DNA of 64,000 nucleotides from Blastobasis lacticolella (lineage: Eukaryota; Arthropoda; Insecta; Lepidoptera; Blastobasidae): assembly GCA_905147135.1 (NCBI GenBank), contig LR990051.1, positions 129,001 through 193,000 on the forward strand. Direction: 5' to 3'. The notes under the pieces were generated by a model. That model searched no databases and was not told the DNA's origin. It worked only from the letters and a program-made list of their open reading frames with translations. Position 1 is the first letter of the stretch; each line of letters starts with the position of its first letter. Of the stretch, positions 1-9,836 are shown piece after piece. The position numbers and the translations under genes were made by a program.

Positions 1-850
1 GTCACGTTCGGAACATCTCGCAATTGGCTCTCATTTACGATCGGTGTAGCGCACCACAGTAGTGGCCCGCTCACCAACTCGGACATCGTGAAGAAATCGC
101 CACATGGGAAACACAAGACATACATTAAAAATTATACATTAAATAAAAGGTAGGGAAAGAAACATACACCATACACGATTAAATATCATTTAGATCAACT
201 CGAACAAATCTTTTCATTTTATTCCCAGTATAAATCTGAACTGTCCATAACTCGTCTATAATATCTAAAGGCTTATCCTTTCCATAAACTAAATAACCTC
301 CCGACCACCTAAGTGGATCACACACTGGGAACCATAGGAAATCCTTACTAGAACTTCTAACGTCAGACCCAATATAACATGACTCGAACTTGATGATGAC
401 CAAAATCCAATTAAAAATATCCGTAACTAACAACACCTAACCTCTATCCAATTTACTATGCCTCATTGATAAACAATGAACCTTTGAAGTGCTAGACCTA
501 AAAGGATAAAATTTACCCTAATGGATAAGCTTAAAAATCTCTGAACCTGTATAGAATTTGAGAATCATCACTAGACCATCAGTATTTAGTGTTACTCCAG
601 TTATATTCCCTCGCTGTCAAGAAAAATTATTTATTAACCTACCACGAAAATCAGGAGGGTTATGAAATTTTTCCTCGCGGAAAATGAGAAGAACAAAAAC
701 TCTCCTTGTAAACATTGCAAGCTCTTCGGACTATACCAATGAACTATACAATACCTATGACTAGTTTCCACCATAGAACTTACTGCCCGGAAGGAAATAA
801 TAGAAAAGCAATATCCACTGTCCATCTTTGAACGCTGCCTATCTGGGACA
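1..850 (-). other. Downstream part of the Gypsy-type element, no domain recognised
   Basis: This stretch lies 3' of the integrase remnant on the minus strand. A third frame or the 3' end of the element would be expected here. Two short minus-strand frames (179-436 and 634-825) show no motif I can name. No copy of the element's LTR is visible, so the 3' LTR is either outside the window or lost. Confidence 0.3.
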
Positions 851-865
851 TTTTGAGACTAAACG

Positions 866-1690
866 CTATACCACCCTCGGGTGAACATGGAACTTCTTCA
901 TTCTGTTGACATGCACCACCTGCGGTCTGGCTAGCCTTCTACCCAACTTTCTGACTATATAATGACTGTTGCTTATACACGTAACCACCACATATGGTCC
1001 CCTATATAACCTACACAAGTTAAACGTTTTACCGGAAAGACGTCTGGGTGTATATAGTAACACGAGGTCATCGACCCCGAAACGCACCGAACTCGCCTTC
1101 CGATCATACAGCTGCTTCTGTTTCAATTGTGCTCTGGAAATATTTGCATTCACGGCATTAGTTAAAGCACGCGTTTTTATCACCTTCTGAGATAAAGTTT
1201 CACCGTCATCGCCTAAATAGCTCCGCAACTCTGCGTCAGATGGCGATAGTGACTCTCTGCCGAAAACCATCATATACGGGAAAACCTTTACAATACTATT
1301 ATAAGCGAATATTACCAAAGGGAATGCAAAGCACCCATCATGTAGCATGACTCTATGACGAGCTCGTTTACACAAGAGCTTATCATGTTTAATATCGCGA
1401 ACCCAACCTGCACACCTAGTACAAATTTCATCTGCACGCTTAGCAAAAACTTTACTATGAGCTTGACTCTCGGCCCTCGTGAACAATTCTAACCCATCTG
1501 GAGGTATAGTATTCATCACCGGAGCCGGATTATCTACCGCTAAAGGATTTTTACAAAGAAAATCTGTGATGACCTTTTTACAACCTGTACAACGAGCCAA
1601 ATCAAAATCCCGTTCTACATTAGATAATCTACCTACGTCTAACTCCAATATCTCCGCCGCCTGGGTGTTCGGACTCTCGCTCTGCACCTG
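866..1690 (-). pseudogene. Gypsy-type pol remnant: pol linker fused to integrase C-terminal part
   Basis: In an autonomous Gypsy/Ty3 element pol encodes protease, reverse transcriptase, RNase H and integrase. This 273-codon frame starts with a linker that normally precedes the reverse transcriptase. It then jumps to the end of an integrase: the residues around AYNSIVKVFPYMMVFGRE and the GPY-like block LYRGPYVVV are typical of the C-terminal region. No reverse transcriptase, RNase H or catalytic integrase core lies between them, so roughly 2 kb or more has been deleted in frame. It follows the protease remnant with a frame change near 1690. This is a dead, internally deleted copy. Confidence 0.75.
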
Positions 1691-2250
1691 CGAAACACGA
1701 CTCGGAACAATAAAAAGTTAACGTGATGGTTCTTTCCCAATGTCACGCACTTTTGAGAAAAATCTATAATTGCCATGTGGCGATATAAAAAATCTTGGCC
1801 AATTATGACCTCACACCCTAGGTGTTCCACTACAACTAGGGGTAATACATATTCCCTACTATCTATCTCGATTATTTCGCTACATTTTCCCAATGTTATT
1901 GTTTGCGCCATTCACGGCTTTGACATAAATATCATCACAGCTCATCATATTTAAGCCTATTCTATCCAGAACACTTTTCGATACACAAGAGATAGATGCT
2001 TCTGTATCGACTAACGCAGGAATATCCTGGCTACTTCCAAATCTACACAAGATATATGGTCTGACCGTATCAAAATTAGCCGAAGAAGGCTGTGGCATCA
2101 TCTGCGTGGCAAATGCACCTCTGACATGATGCTGCATAAAGTTTCCCTGCTGCTGCGGCTGCTGAGGTAGCGCCCGCTGGCGCGCATGCGGTTGTTGCCG
2201 CTCAAAGTATCCCTGCTGTTGTGGCTGCTGAGGCAGCTGCTGTTGGCGTG
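1691..2250 (-). pseudogene. Retropepsin-like aspartic protease remnant with Gln-rich linker
   Basis: Two overlapping minus-strand frames together cover an aspartic protease of the LTR-element type. The active-site region reads LVDTEASIS, where the family has DT/SG; glycine is replaced by glutamate, so this copy should be inactive. The second conserved strand, VIIGQDFL, is present. A frameshift near 1900 separates the two halves. Upstream (2140-2250) the frame is rich in CAG/CAA and encodes a twice-repeated LPQQPQQQG segment, a low-complexity linker between gag and protease. Confidence 0.75.
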
Positions 2251-2259
2251 TATATGATC

Positions 2260-2901
2260 TTAGCGGATATCTTGTACCCTCGGCCTTTGAGGTGTGTCGC
2301 TAAGTACATTAGGCGGGATTTGAAAGATTGGTGACCCCTGAACTGGATCATTGGAATGAACTGGAACGCTTTGATGGGCATCCATGGCGTAGGGAAGGCT
2401 CGAAAATTTTACTTTGGGATTCAAATTGACGGGTTTCTCGTAAACCATCATTAACTACCGTATGAACGCTTTTAACTGCTCCTTGGAGGTTATTAGCGAG
2501 GAGTTTACTTTCTGTGCATAAAATCCTCTGACCTTTTTCAAAAACTACATGATAAATACTTTATCATCATAAATTTAAGCTCTCGCAGTTATCTCTGAGA
2601 GGCTATAATAGAAGGTCAAGATATCCTCGTCCGGTAAATGTTGGCGATAGTAAAATTGTTCCACATAATTAACGGTGGGTAAAAATTCCTCTGACAGGGC
2701 AGATATCAGATCATCAAACGAGAATGTTTCGTTTTTTCCCTCGAACTCATTGATAAATGCCGCCGCTGGGCCGCATAGGTAGGCCGGCAGCGTTGCAATC
2801 TTTTCCTCTTCAGTGAGGCGCTTGCAAATAAAATAACGCTTGATTTGTGAAATAAAATTGTTGACGTCATTCATGCCCGAAAATAGTTCTTCCCCGTTCA
2901 T
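2260..2901 (-). pseudogene. Gag-like remnant of the Gypsy-type element
   Basis: Two minus-strand frames (2575-2901, beginning MNGEELFSGMND, and 2260-2451) look like an LTR-element Gag protein. The segment containing IATLPAYLCGPAAAFINEF and the following helices resembles the capsid-type fold common in Gypsy gag. The frame is broken between 2451 and 2575, and again where it should meet the protease frame. It starts about 330 bases inside the putative primer-binding site, as expected for a 5' leader followed by gag. Confidence 0.6.
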
Positions 2902-3210
2902 TTTGCTAAAATTAATTATAAGTAACTAAGAATAACGATACGTGAATAATTATTTCCAGCGTTGGTGCGTCGTCTTCCTGTGTTTACTTCCGTTCCCTGT
3001 GTTTACTTTCTTTAGCCTTTTCTTGACTCTGGCTTTATATTATTACCACAGCAATCTAGATACCTTTCCTAACAGATATATTTTTTATCGCCGATATTTT
3101 TTCTGACAATCGAAAAAAATTTACTAGTTCTGACAAGTTTGTCATAAATCTTTTGTTTCAAATTCTTTCTAGTTCTCTCTGAACAAAATATTTTGTAGGT
3201 ACGCCTTCTT

Positions 3211-3230
3211 CGTACCCGGCGCCTCCACCA
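3211..3230 (-). promoter_or_regulatory. Primer-binding site of the Gypsy-type element
   Basis: On the minus strand the bases two positions inside the LTR read TGGTGGAGGCGCCGGGTACG. The complement ends CGCCTCCACCA, like a tRNA 3' end with its CCA. This is the normal location for the tRNA primer of reverse transcription. Confidence 0.6.
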
Positions 3231-3232
3231 CT

Positions 3233-3529
3233 TGTAGCACTGCTTGTTACTTTCGTATGAAGAATGATATAAAAAACATATAATATCTTAGATATAATTC
3301 AAATGGAACACATTTGAATTATCACCTAGCCAGTGCTATGTGTGCTCATACACGCAAGCTAATAGCTTGAGTCCTACTTGCTCCGACCTATCTAGCAGCA
3401 GGCTATACAGAGCAGCAGGCCAACCCGAACACCTACCTTACTTAGAGCCCGTCCAAACATACGGCCTCCGACACCTACCTGTCTTAGAACCCGTCCTTAC
3501 CTAAGGCCTGCATGAGCACACACGCTACA
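3233..3529 (-). repeat. 5' LTR of the Gypsy-type element (297 bp)
   Basis: On the minus strand the segment begins TGTAGC and ends GCTACA, the short inverted TG...CA termini of an LTR. It is followed immediately by the primer-binding-like site. Inside are two diverged copies of an approximately 40-bp subrepeat (cacctacct...cccgtcc). The outer side abuts LINE coding sequence, so the element inserted into the older LINE. Confidence 0.6.
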
Positions 3530-4142
3530 GTACTCTGCTAAAATATCCATTTTAATTTGTGTCTCATTTCGATTTAAATAGTTTTCTAGAATCACGCATT
3601 CTATTATAGATGTCCTCATATCTAGGTTTCCCATTCATCACCCAGGTCTGAAATGAAAGTCGAGCCGCCCTGTGAGCGGCCCCAACGTGTCGATTCCACC
3701 CTGGCACACATCGGTGGTTCTGCCTACGCTTTTTATAACTACTTTTGGCAGCCGCAGTCAGCACCCCCACAATACGACAATACATTTCATGCAATAGCAG
3801 CTTATGACTAGTTTTACTGCACAGTTTATCACAACACCCAGTAAATTCAAGTGGAAAATCGATTTGTTTCAGCTGTGTGTTACAGTACTCATAATATTTG
3901 TCTATCTGACAATTATCCCTTTCTCCCCACTTTATCTTATCACAATAAGTCCGAGTCTTAATGTACTTAGGTATAATATTTATTATATTACAATGAATAA
4001 GTAACGGGTAATGGTCAGAACAATAAGACAGTCTAGTATAACACTTCAGCCGCGATCACAGAGCGGCGCCCAACACTCGTAACCACGCAATGGTCGAGCC
4101 ACCTTTGGGACCCGTGCGCGTCACTTATGAATGTGAACATGT
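3530..4142 (-). pseudogene. LINE ORF2 remnant: endonuclease C-terminus and linker
   Basis: Minus-strand frames give FISDAHGSQRWLDHC, then SDHYPLL (the conserved SDH near the end of AP-like endonucleases), then a linker with VPGWNRHVGAAHRAARLSF, a phrase seen between endonuclease and reverse transcriptase in many invertebrate LINEs. After one frame change it continues with QIKMDILAEY and stops at the Gypsy LTR. It has in-frame stops and is not functional. Confidence 0.7.
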
Positions 4143-4271
4143 TGTAGTGTGGCCTCCCCTCACCCCGCATTAGTACATATAATTTCGGCAGGTATTGTAA
4201 GTAGAGCCATTCAACAGCATACATTATACAACTTAATAAATATGTTGCGTATTATTTCGCCACACATCGCA
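4143..4271 (+). repeat. 5' LTR of the non-autonomous LTR element
   Basis: It contains a TATA-like catataat (4176-4183) and an AATAAA (4235-4240), consistent with promoter and polyadenylation functions packed into a very short LTR. It ends in CA just before the primer-binding-like TGGCGACC. Confidence 0.65.
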
Positions 4272-7200
4272 TGGCGACCCTGCCAGTGCTGCCTTGCGGC
4301 AGTGCTGTGTAGCCGGTACAAATTATGATTTACTAGAATAAAATTACGCAAATAAGAAGAAGTAAAGAAAAGTGACAAAATGGTGAAAGTGGTGAAAATG
4401 GACTAAATAAGTTAAATAGAAAATTATAACTATGAAAAATTATATACATATAAAATTTGGCGCCTAGTAAATGAAATACCTAGATGTGAAGAAAATATAA
4501 TATTTGGAAGATGAATTTGGAAAGTAAAAACAGGAAATATTTTCATACAATGAAAAAAAATTCGTGATGAAGAAAAAGGAGAGAAGAGTAAATATAATAA
4601 TTTGAATGAATTAATGTAGAGCTGCCGGGAGTCGAACGGGTCCAGGAGGTCACCACGGAAGTTGGAGAGCGAATCAAGGTAGTTGGAGCCTAAGGAAAAA
4701 ATACCGGAAAAGTGGCAGAAAGTGCTTTTGGTGAAGTAAAAAAATAAAATGGATTGATTTAGTTCAAATGGGTGAATAGATTTTACTTAACGTAACGAGC
4801 AGTAATTATGTTGTGTAAAGGCATGTCGCATGTTGACAATATTTTTTAATTGGTAAGTAACAGTAAGTGACATACACACACATACATACATATTGCGCTA
4901 TATAATTTAATAGAGTTCAAATAAATACAAGTGATTTAAATAATTGTGCACTATACAGAATTGTTACAAGTTACAAAAAATTTTTTTTAACAATTAATAA
5001 CGACGTTACGTCCTTCAGGCATACTATTTTTGACACAAGTCTGTCGTTTTGCGTTAGGAAGCAGGAATGTGAAGGAAAGTTGCTAGAAAACCAGTAAATA
5101 ACATGAGTATCTCTCTGATTCTTATACCCCACTTAATAAAAAGTGATTTTGCAACGTACAAATTACTTATAAACATCTCAAAATAACTCTTGCGTTTTGC
5201 CATTACATACATTAATGGAAATTAAGTGCTACCTTTGTTCTTGATCGCATTCAATGCATTTCATTATCTAGGTCACTTATAATTATAATTTCATTAAAAG
5301 ATGCTCAAAGCGCACTTAGAAACACAATATCGTGTTACGAAACATCGAAGTGTCACGTTGTAAGCATTCCATCAAGCGATGCAGAACGTCGCCACCGAAT
5401 GCTGACGACGCAAAACCGCGCACGGTTGCGCATAGCAACTTGCACCCGAGTGATGCAACGTGATTGTTTCATGAGCCCAATCAACATATTATAAATTATC
5501 TGTAACAAAAATAAAAAGATCACAGATTAGGTCTAACAAAAGGTTCCTGATAAATACGCAAATTGTTTCAAACTTGTACATTTATGGTGCGCACTAATGT
5601 CGTAATTATTTTAACATCTACAGCATGTAATATACAATAAAATTAACCAATATTTTTTGTATAGTATGGTATTTATAAATAGAACTTGTATATATTATTT
5701 ACTTTATGAAAAATACATCAAAAATAATCTTAAATCGTTAGAATAAAACATGGACACCCTGTATATGTGATCACGAGACATTATTACGTTAGTAAAGTAT
5801 GAAAAAATACGATATCTCCTATACAAATTATATTAAGAAGTACTTGAAGTAAATATATGTTATGAAAATAATCAAAGTTATGTCTGTTTGTTATACACAA
5901 CGATGTATTAAAATCCTTTTGTGTACATAACACAATTAGGTACATCGTTTGTGCGTAACGGAAGATAAGTAGTTGTTGGTTTAATTATGGGCAAGCGTGG
6001 TGATTATGATATTGTATGAAAAAGTAAGATAGAACGAAAGCGTTTTGATAAAGGTAGTACGGTAACGATAAGGTATAATGGATACATAGATTCAGGAAAG
6101 TTATGAAAGAAGTTTGATAGAAGCACCGAGAGAATGTGGAATGATTTGGTTAGCAGTAATTAGACAGATGGACCGATCACCCATAAATTACAAGAATTTC
6201 TGCTAAACGAACATTCTGATTGGTTTGTAAATTTTGAAAGGATATGGCATAGGTATAATAAACTATCAAAGTCATCGGAGATACACAAATATAAAGGTAC
6301 GGTAAGGGGCCGATCCTTCATTTGATCATGGCCGGAACTTAGTTTTCCCCCGTGAAAATGGTTGGCGATATTAAATGGTCTTAAAAGAAGTATCCCTTTC
6401 TAAATGATTATAAATAATAATTATATAAGAGTCACGACTCATGAAAAAAAAAGGTACTTTTATAATAAACAAATGAATAAATGTATACTGGGTAGCTACC
6501 GCATAAAAATGTTAGTAAAAGTATGTATATCTTTACTAAAATTAAAGCAGTACTCGAGAAGTAACTGACTAATAATAATTAACGATGACTTTGGATATGA
6601 TTGTTAAAAAGTTTATAAATAATAATTGAAGATAATGAAGAAAAATGTATGAAAGATTACATAGAGATATATTTTAATCTATTAAGTACCTATACTTATG
6701 AATAAACTAGAAATATATTTGAAGGGAAGCATAGTTCGTGTTCATGTTTACAGTAACATTTAAAGTTTAACATAGCAACAACATGTATTTAGTGTCTATC
6801 TACTATTTTTTTTGTTTAGGTCTGTGCGTGTATCATGTCCATGTCATTTCGTTAAAGTGACTATTCTTATAACATAATGAAAATCTATTGTCAACATGGC
6901 GAATTAATGCTTGACTAATTGTTTAGATATGCACTTAGTTCTAACTACAAATTGTTTTTGTATTCTTTAAAGAAATGTTGTTAAGATTTCTAAAGTTGTG
7001 AAGAAATTATAAATTTGAAGAAAGTGGCAAACGTTTGCATAACTTGTTTGAAACGGTGAATATACCTACTTAAATGCAAAAATATGTACTGCGAATAATT
7101 TATCAATTATGATACAGTTACACCTATACATAAAGTAATTTAAATTGTACTTTTCCTTACATTTCATTGGAACAAATGATGTAATTTACAGAACCATTTA

Positions 7201-7962
7201 TTTTATTAAATATCAACGATGCTATTGTATTGTCACTTAAATATATTAGTTTATACTGTTATTGTTAGTTTTAACGAATACTTATTGATAAAAAGCTAAA
7301 ATGTATTTCTATAATATTATGACATAGTTAACCACTTTTATCTTTCCTTAACTGATAGTTTTGTCATGGTCAATATGAAGTTACAGACTACTTTGAATAA
7401 ATATATAGGTAATTTACCTCGTAATTTTATACAATTAGTTGCAGTTGCAGTTTTGTAATGCGCCTAATGTAATTAGAGAAATATTATTTTAAGTCTTACC
7501 ACAAACTCTTGACTGACTTTTTCAGCAAGTTATCAATATATTCTATAGATGATTGTGTAAAATTGCATGTACTCTTTGCACTTATAATAACATTTTTATT
7601 GGGGACTCCGTGTAATATAGTACATAAACAGTTCGATTCGTTAAAAATACACCTTTGTGAATTATCAGAAATTACTTTTAATCATTTCAAATTTAAGTAA
7701 TTATAATTATTATATTCCTAAAAAGTTAAATCAATTTCAAATAGATAAAATGTATCGGCCTACTTTTTGATTTTCAAGAAAAATTAAATTCAAAAAAAAT
7801 AAAGGCGGGTAAATTTCACACAGGGTAGCATTTATGAACATTGAATTTATTGTTTTTGGCAGTAAATCGCCTAATAGTACATGCTAACACGTATGAATGT
7901 TAATAGAAGGACATAAAAAATTTATTAGCATAGCAATATTTTTTTTTCAATTAGGGGGGAGG
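4272..7962 (+). other. Interior of the LTR element, no coding sequence
   Basis: This is AT-rich sequence with stops in all frames on both strands. A short palindromic stretch sits near the left end (gccagtgctgcc...ggcagtgctg). A GC-richer island lies at about 5340-5470 and another at 6300-6370. I see no gag or pol motif. Confidence 0.55.
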
Positions 7963-8091
7963 TGTAGTGTGGCCTCCCCTCACCCCGCATTAGTACATAT
8001 AATTTCGGCAGGTATTGTAAGTAGAGCCATTCAACAGCATACATTATACAACTTAATAAATCCGTTGTGTATTATTTCGCCACACATCGCA
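7963..8091 (+). repeat. 3' LTR of the non-autonomous LTR element
   Basis: This copy is 126/129 identical to the left one; the differences cluster at tatgttgcgt versus tccgttgtgt. It is preceded by the polypurine tract at 7949-7962. Confidence 0.65.
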
Positions 8092-8455
8092 GTGTTACAG
8101 GGTAGAAACTCCATGTCCAAACACGACTATGACTGTACCCCGTTGAAACTTATTAGTTCGATGCCAAACAACTCACCGGGGTGCGCGTTGTAGTCCCCAA
8201 GTACATAGACAGACTCCACGTAATTTGTCTCAGTTATGACATGTATTTCACTAAGGCACTGTGTGAACTTTGTCAAATTGGCCTCACCATCACATAGAAT
8301 ATACACTGACATCACTATTATGAATCGGTCACAGAGCTCCACTTTAATGGCATTGAGGCGAACACTGTTACACCTTACGTTTATCACCAATACCGATGGA
8401 AACGCGGTTTTTCGCCACAGCAAGGCGACTCCTCCATGTGGCTTCCCCCGAAGAA
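8092..8455 (-). pseudogene. LINE endonuclease, middle part
   Basis: The minus-strand frame contains HGGVALLWRKTAF, then the catalytic-type motif LGDYNAHPGELFG (family GDFNAHP), as in AP-like endonucleases of LINEs. The first part of the domain is absent: near 8455 the sequence switches directly from ORF1 to the HGGVALL segment, so a deletion has joined them. The 3' side stops at the LTR element. Confidence 0.7.
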
Positions 8456-9525
8456 CTTACTTCTGGGTACAAAAACTTTAAATGCCGCATATTTCTTCGC
8501 AATTTTCATGCTAATCTTTTTCAAGTGTACCTCTATGTCAGTTTTTGATTTTATATACTTTGTAATATCACACTCCGATGCTTCTTTAACGACGTTATGA
8601 ATAAAAATAGGTAGTTGGACATCGGCCGCTTTAAACTTGGAATTAGACTCTACGATTGCTTTTCCAGACTTCCCTATAAAGCGATTTTTCGGGCGTCTTA
8701 TCTGTACGAGAGTCCATTCCTCATCTCGTACTCGAGGTTTCAATATTTCGTTTCTTTCCCTTGTACTACGTGAGTGCGCATTCGTTATCGGTGCAGTGGC
8801 GGCCAGTAGCGGCGGCGCGGGCGGCGGCGGGGCTGCGCCGACCGCGTGACTCATCCCTGTTCGCAGGTCAACGACCCGGTCAGCTGTAGCGGGCGTGTTA
8901 GAAGAAGGTACTTCTACAAGCGGAGATATCTTCAACGGTTTTGTAGTTCCACTACCCTTGGCGACAAAACAATATGCTGATCTTCTAACGGTGATCCATC
9001 ATGCGATTTATTCGTCATAATTCCCATCGGCCCACTATTATATTCAAAACTAGGCAATAGGCAGGCGCCCCTCTTATTGTTTAAAAAACGGAGACCGGAG
9101 AAATTGTTTACAATAGACGAGCTCTTCAGTGCTTCCAGCTCTGTCTGGACCTTATGCAATTGTTACATTGTCGCGTACTCCTCACTAATCCTGTCCACGT
9201 CGTTTTTAATCCTCACGATATCCTTGAGAAGCCGGGTCACGTCCACATGATCGAAATGGACGAAAGGTAGCTTCTGAAGATCTCGTGCCACGAAGATGGG
9301 GATGTTCTCAGGATCAGTCTCCTTGAGCAAACAGACAATATCTCCGATATTACGCGGAGTCTTCCCTTGTCGCTTGCGTATTTTCTTACGCTGTTTTTCC
9401 GGCAAGGAGTCAAACAGCAAGTCCTTTGCCTTCACAACTTCCTCTTCAGAGAATGCCGTTGCACAAATTTTAGTGATACTCTCCTCATCCATCACATTAA
9501 ATTTGTTACAAATGAATACCAACAC
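8456..9525 (-). pseudogene. LINE ORF1 remnant
   Basis: The frame starting at 9525 has SEEEVVKAKDLLFDSLPEKQ and an acidic/basic helical segment. One in-frame TAA falls near 9160, and a frameshift near 8933 leads to the central part with RRPKNRFIGKSGKA, SECDITKYIKSKT and KVFVPRSKF. That central block is characteristic of ORF1 proteins of a widespread invertebrate LINE group. A proline run (PPPPAPP) lies between the two parts. The end of ORF1 is deleted at the junction with the endonuclease. Confidence 0.65.
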
Positions 9526-9614
9526 CTCATTTAAAACAATTTTACAATGTATGCACTGTACTACGTTAAAGGAAGATCGATCGGCGCCGCGCGCGTGACT
9601 GAAATATAAGTAGA

Positions 9615-9836
9615 CCTGTTATGCTCTATGACTGCGAGACATGGCCAGCGCTGACAAAACACGTTCGCTAACTCAACGCCAATGAAATGAAAATTCTGCT
9701 GGTATCTGAAAAGAGTCCCTGTAGGCGACCCAAGAAGCGATGGATTGACATCACTGAGTTGGATGCAAAAGCCAACGGCTTACGACGCGAGGATGCCGAA
9801 GACCGGGCGAAATGGAAAAGAATGGGTACATTTTTA
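9615..9836 (+). mobile_element. LINE 3'-end fragment (C-terminus of the RT protein)
   Basis: The plus strand encodes YDCETWPALTKHVR and, after a break, RRPKKRWIDITELDAKANGL followed by REDAEDRAKWKRMG. The same family appears at 32395-32755 on the minus strand. The coding match ends exactly where the 16-bp minisatellite begins. Confidence 0.65.

Larger units (their letters stand above)
4143..8091 (+). mobile_element. Non-autonomous LTR retrotransposon with 129-bp LTRs and empty interior
   Basis: Two 129-bp direct repeats (4143-4271 and 7963-8091, three mismatches) begin TGTAGTGTGG and end ATCGCA. The bases right after the left copy are TGGCGACCCTGCC, in the position and style of a tRNA primer-binding site. 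The bases right before the right copy are AATTAGGGGGGAGG, a polypurine tract. The 3.69-kb interior has no frame over about 63 codons. The element lies inside the LINE endonuclease. Flanks are ATGT and GTGT, a likely 4-bp target duplication with one change, and removing the element plus one flank puts the LINE frame back in register. A large non-coding LTR derivative (LARD type) fits best. Because the LTRs are nearly identical, the empty interior cannot be explained by decay. Confidence 0.7.
3530..9540 (-). mobile_element. Old APE-type LINE, split by later insertions
   Basis: Minus-strand LINE, read from about 9540 down to 3530. It comprises an ORF1 remnant (8456-9525), the middle of the endonuclease (8092-8455), a 3.95-kb LTR element insertion (4143-8091), the endonuclease end plus the linker to the reverse transcriptase (3530-4142), and then the Gypsy-type LTR. 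The reverse transcriptase would lie beyond the Gypsy element, outside the window. The coding parts contain stops and frameshifts, so it is the oldest layer here. A CR1/Jockey-group affiliation is inferred from ORF1 and endonuclease style. Confidence 0.7.

Noticed and set aside
4143..8091. Interpretation of the 129-bp direct repeats as an unusually long target-site duplication of a LINE insertion
   Set aside because: TG...CA ends, the adjacent primer-binding-like site, the polypurine tract and restoration of the LINE frame with a 4-bp duplication fit LTRs much better.
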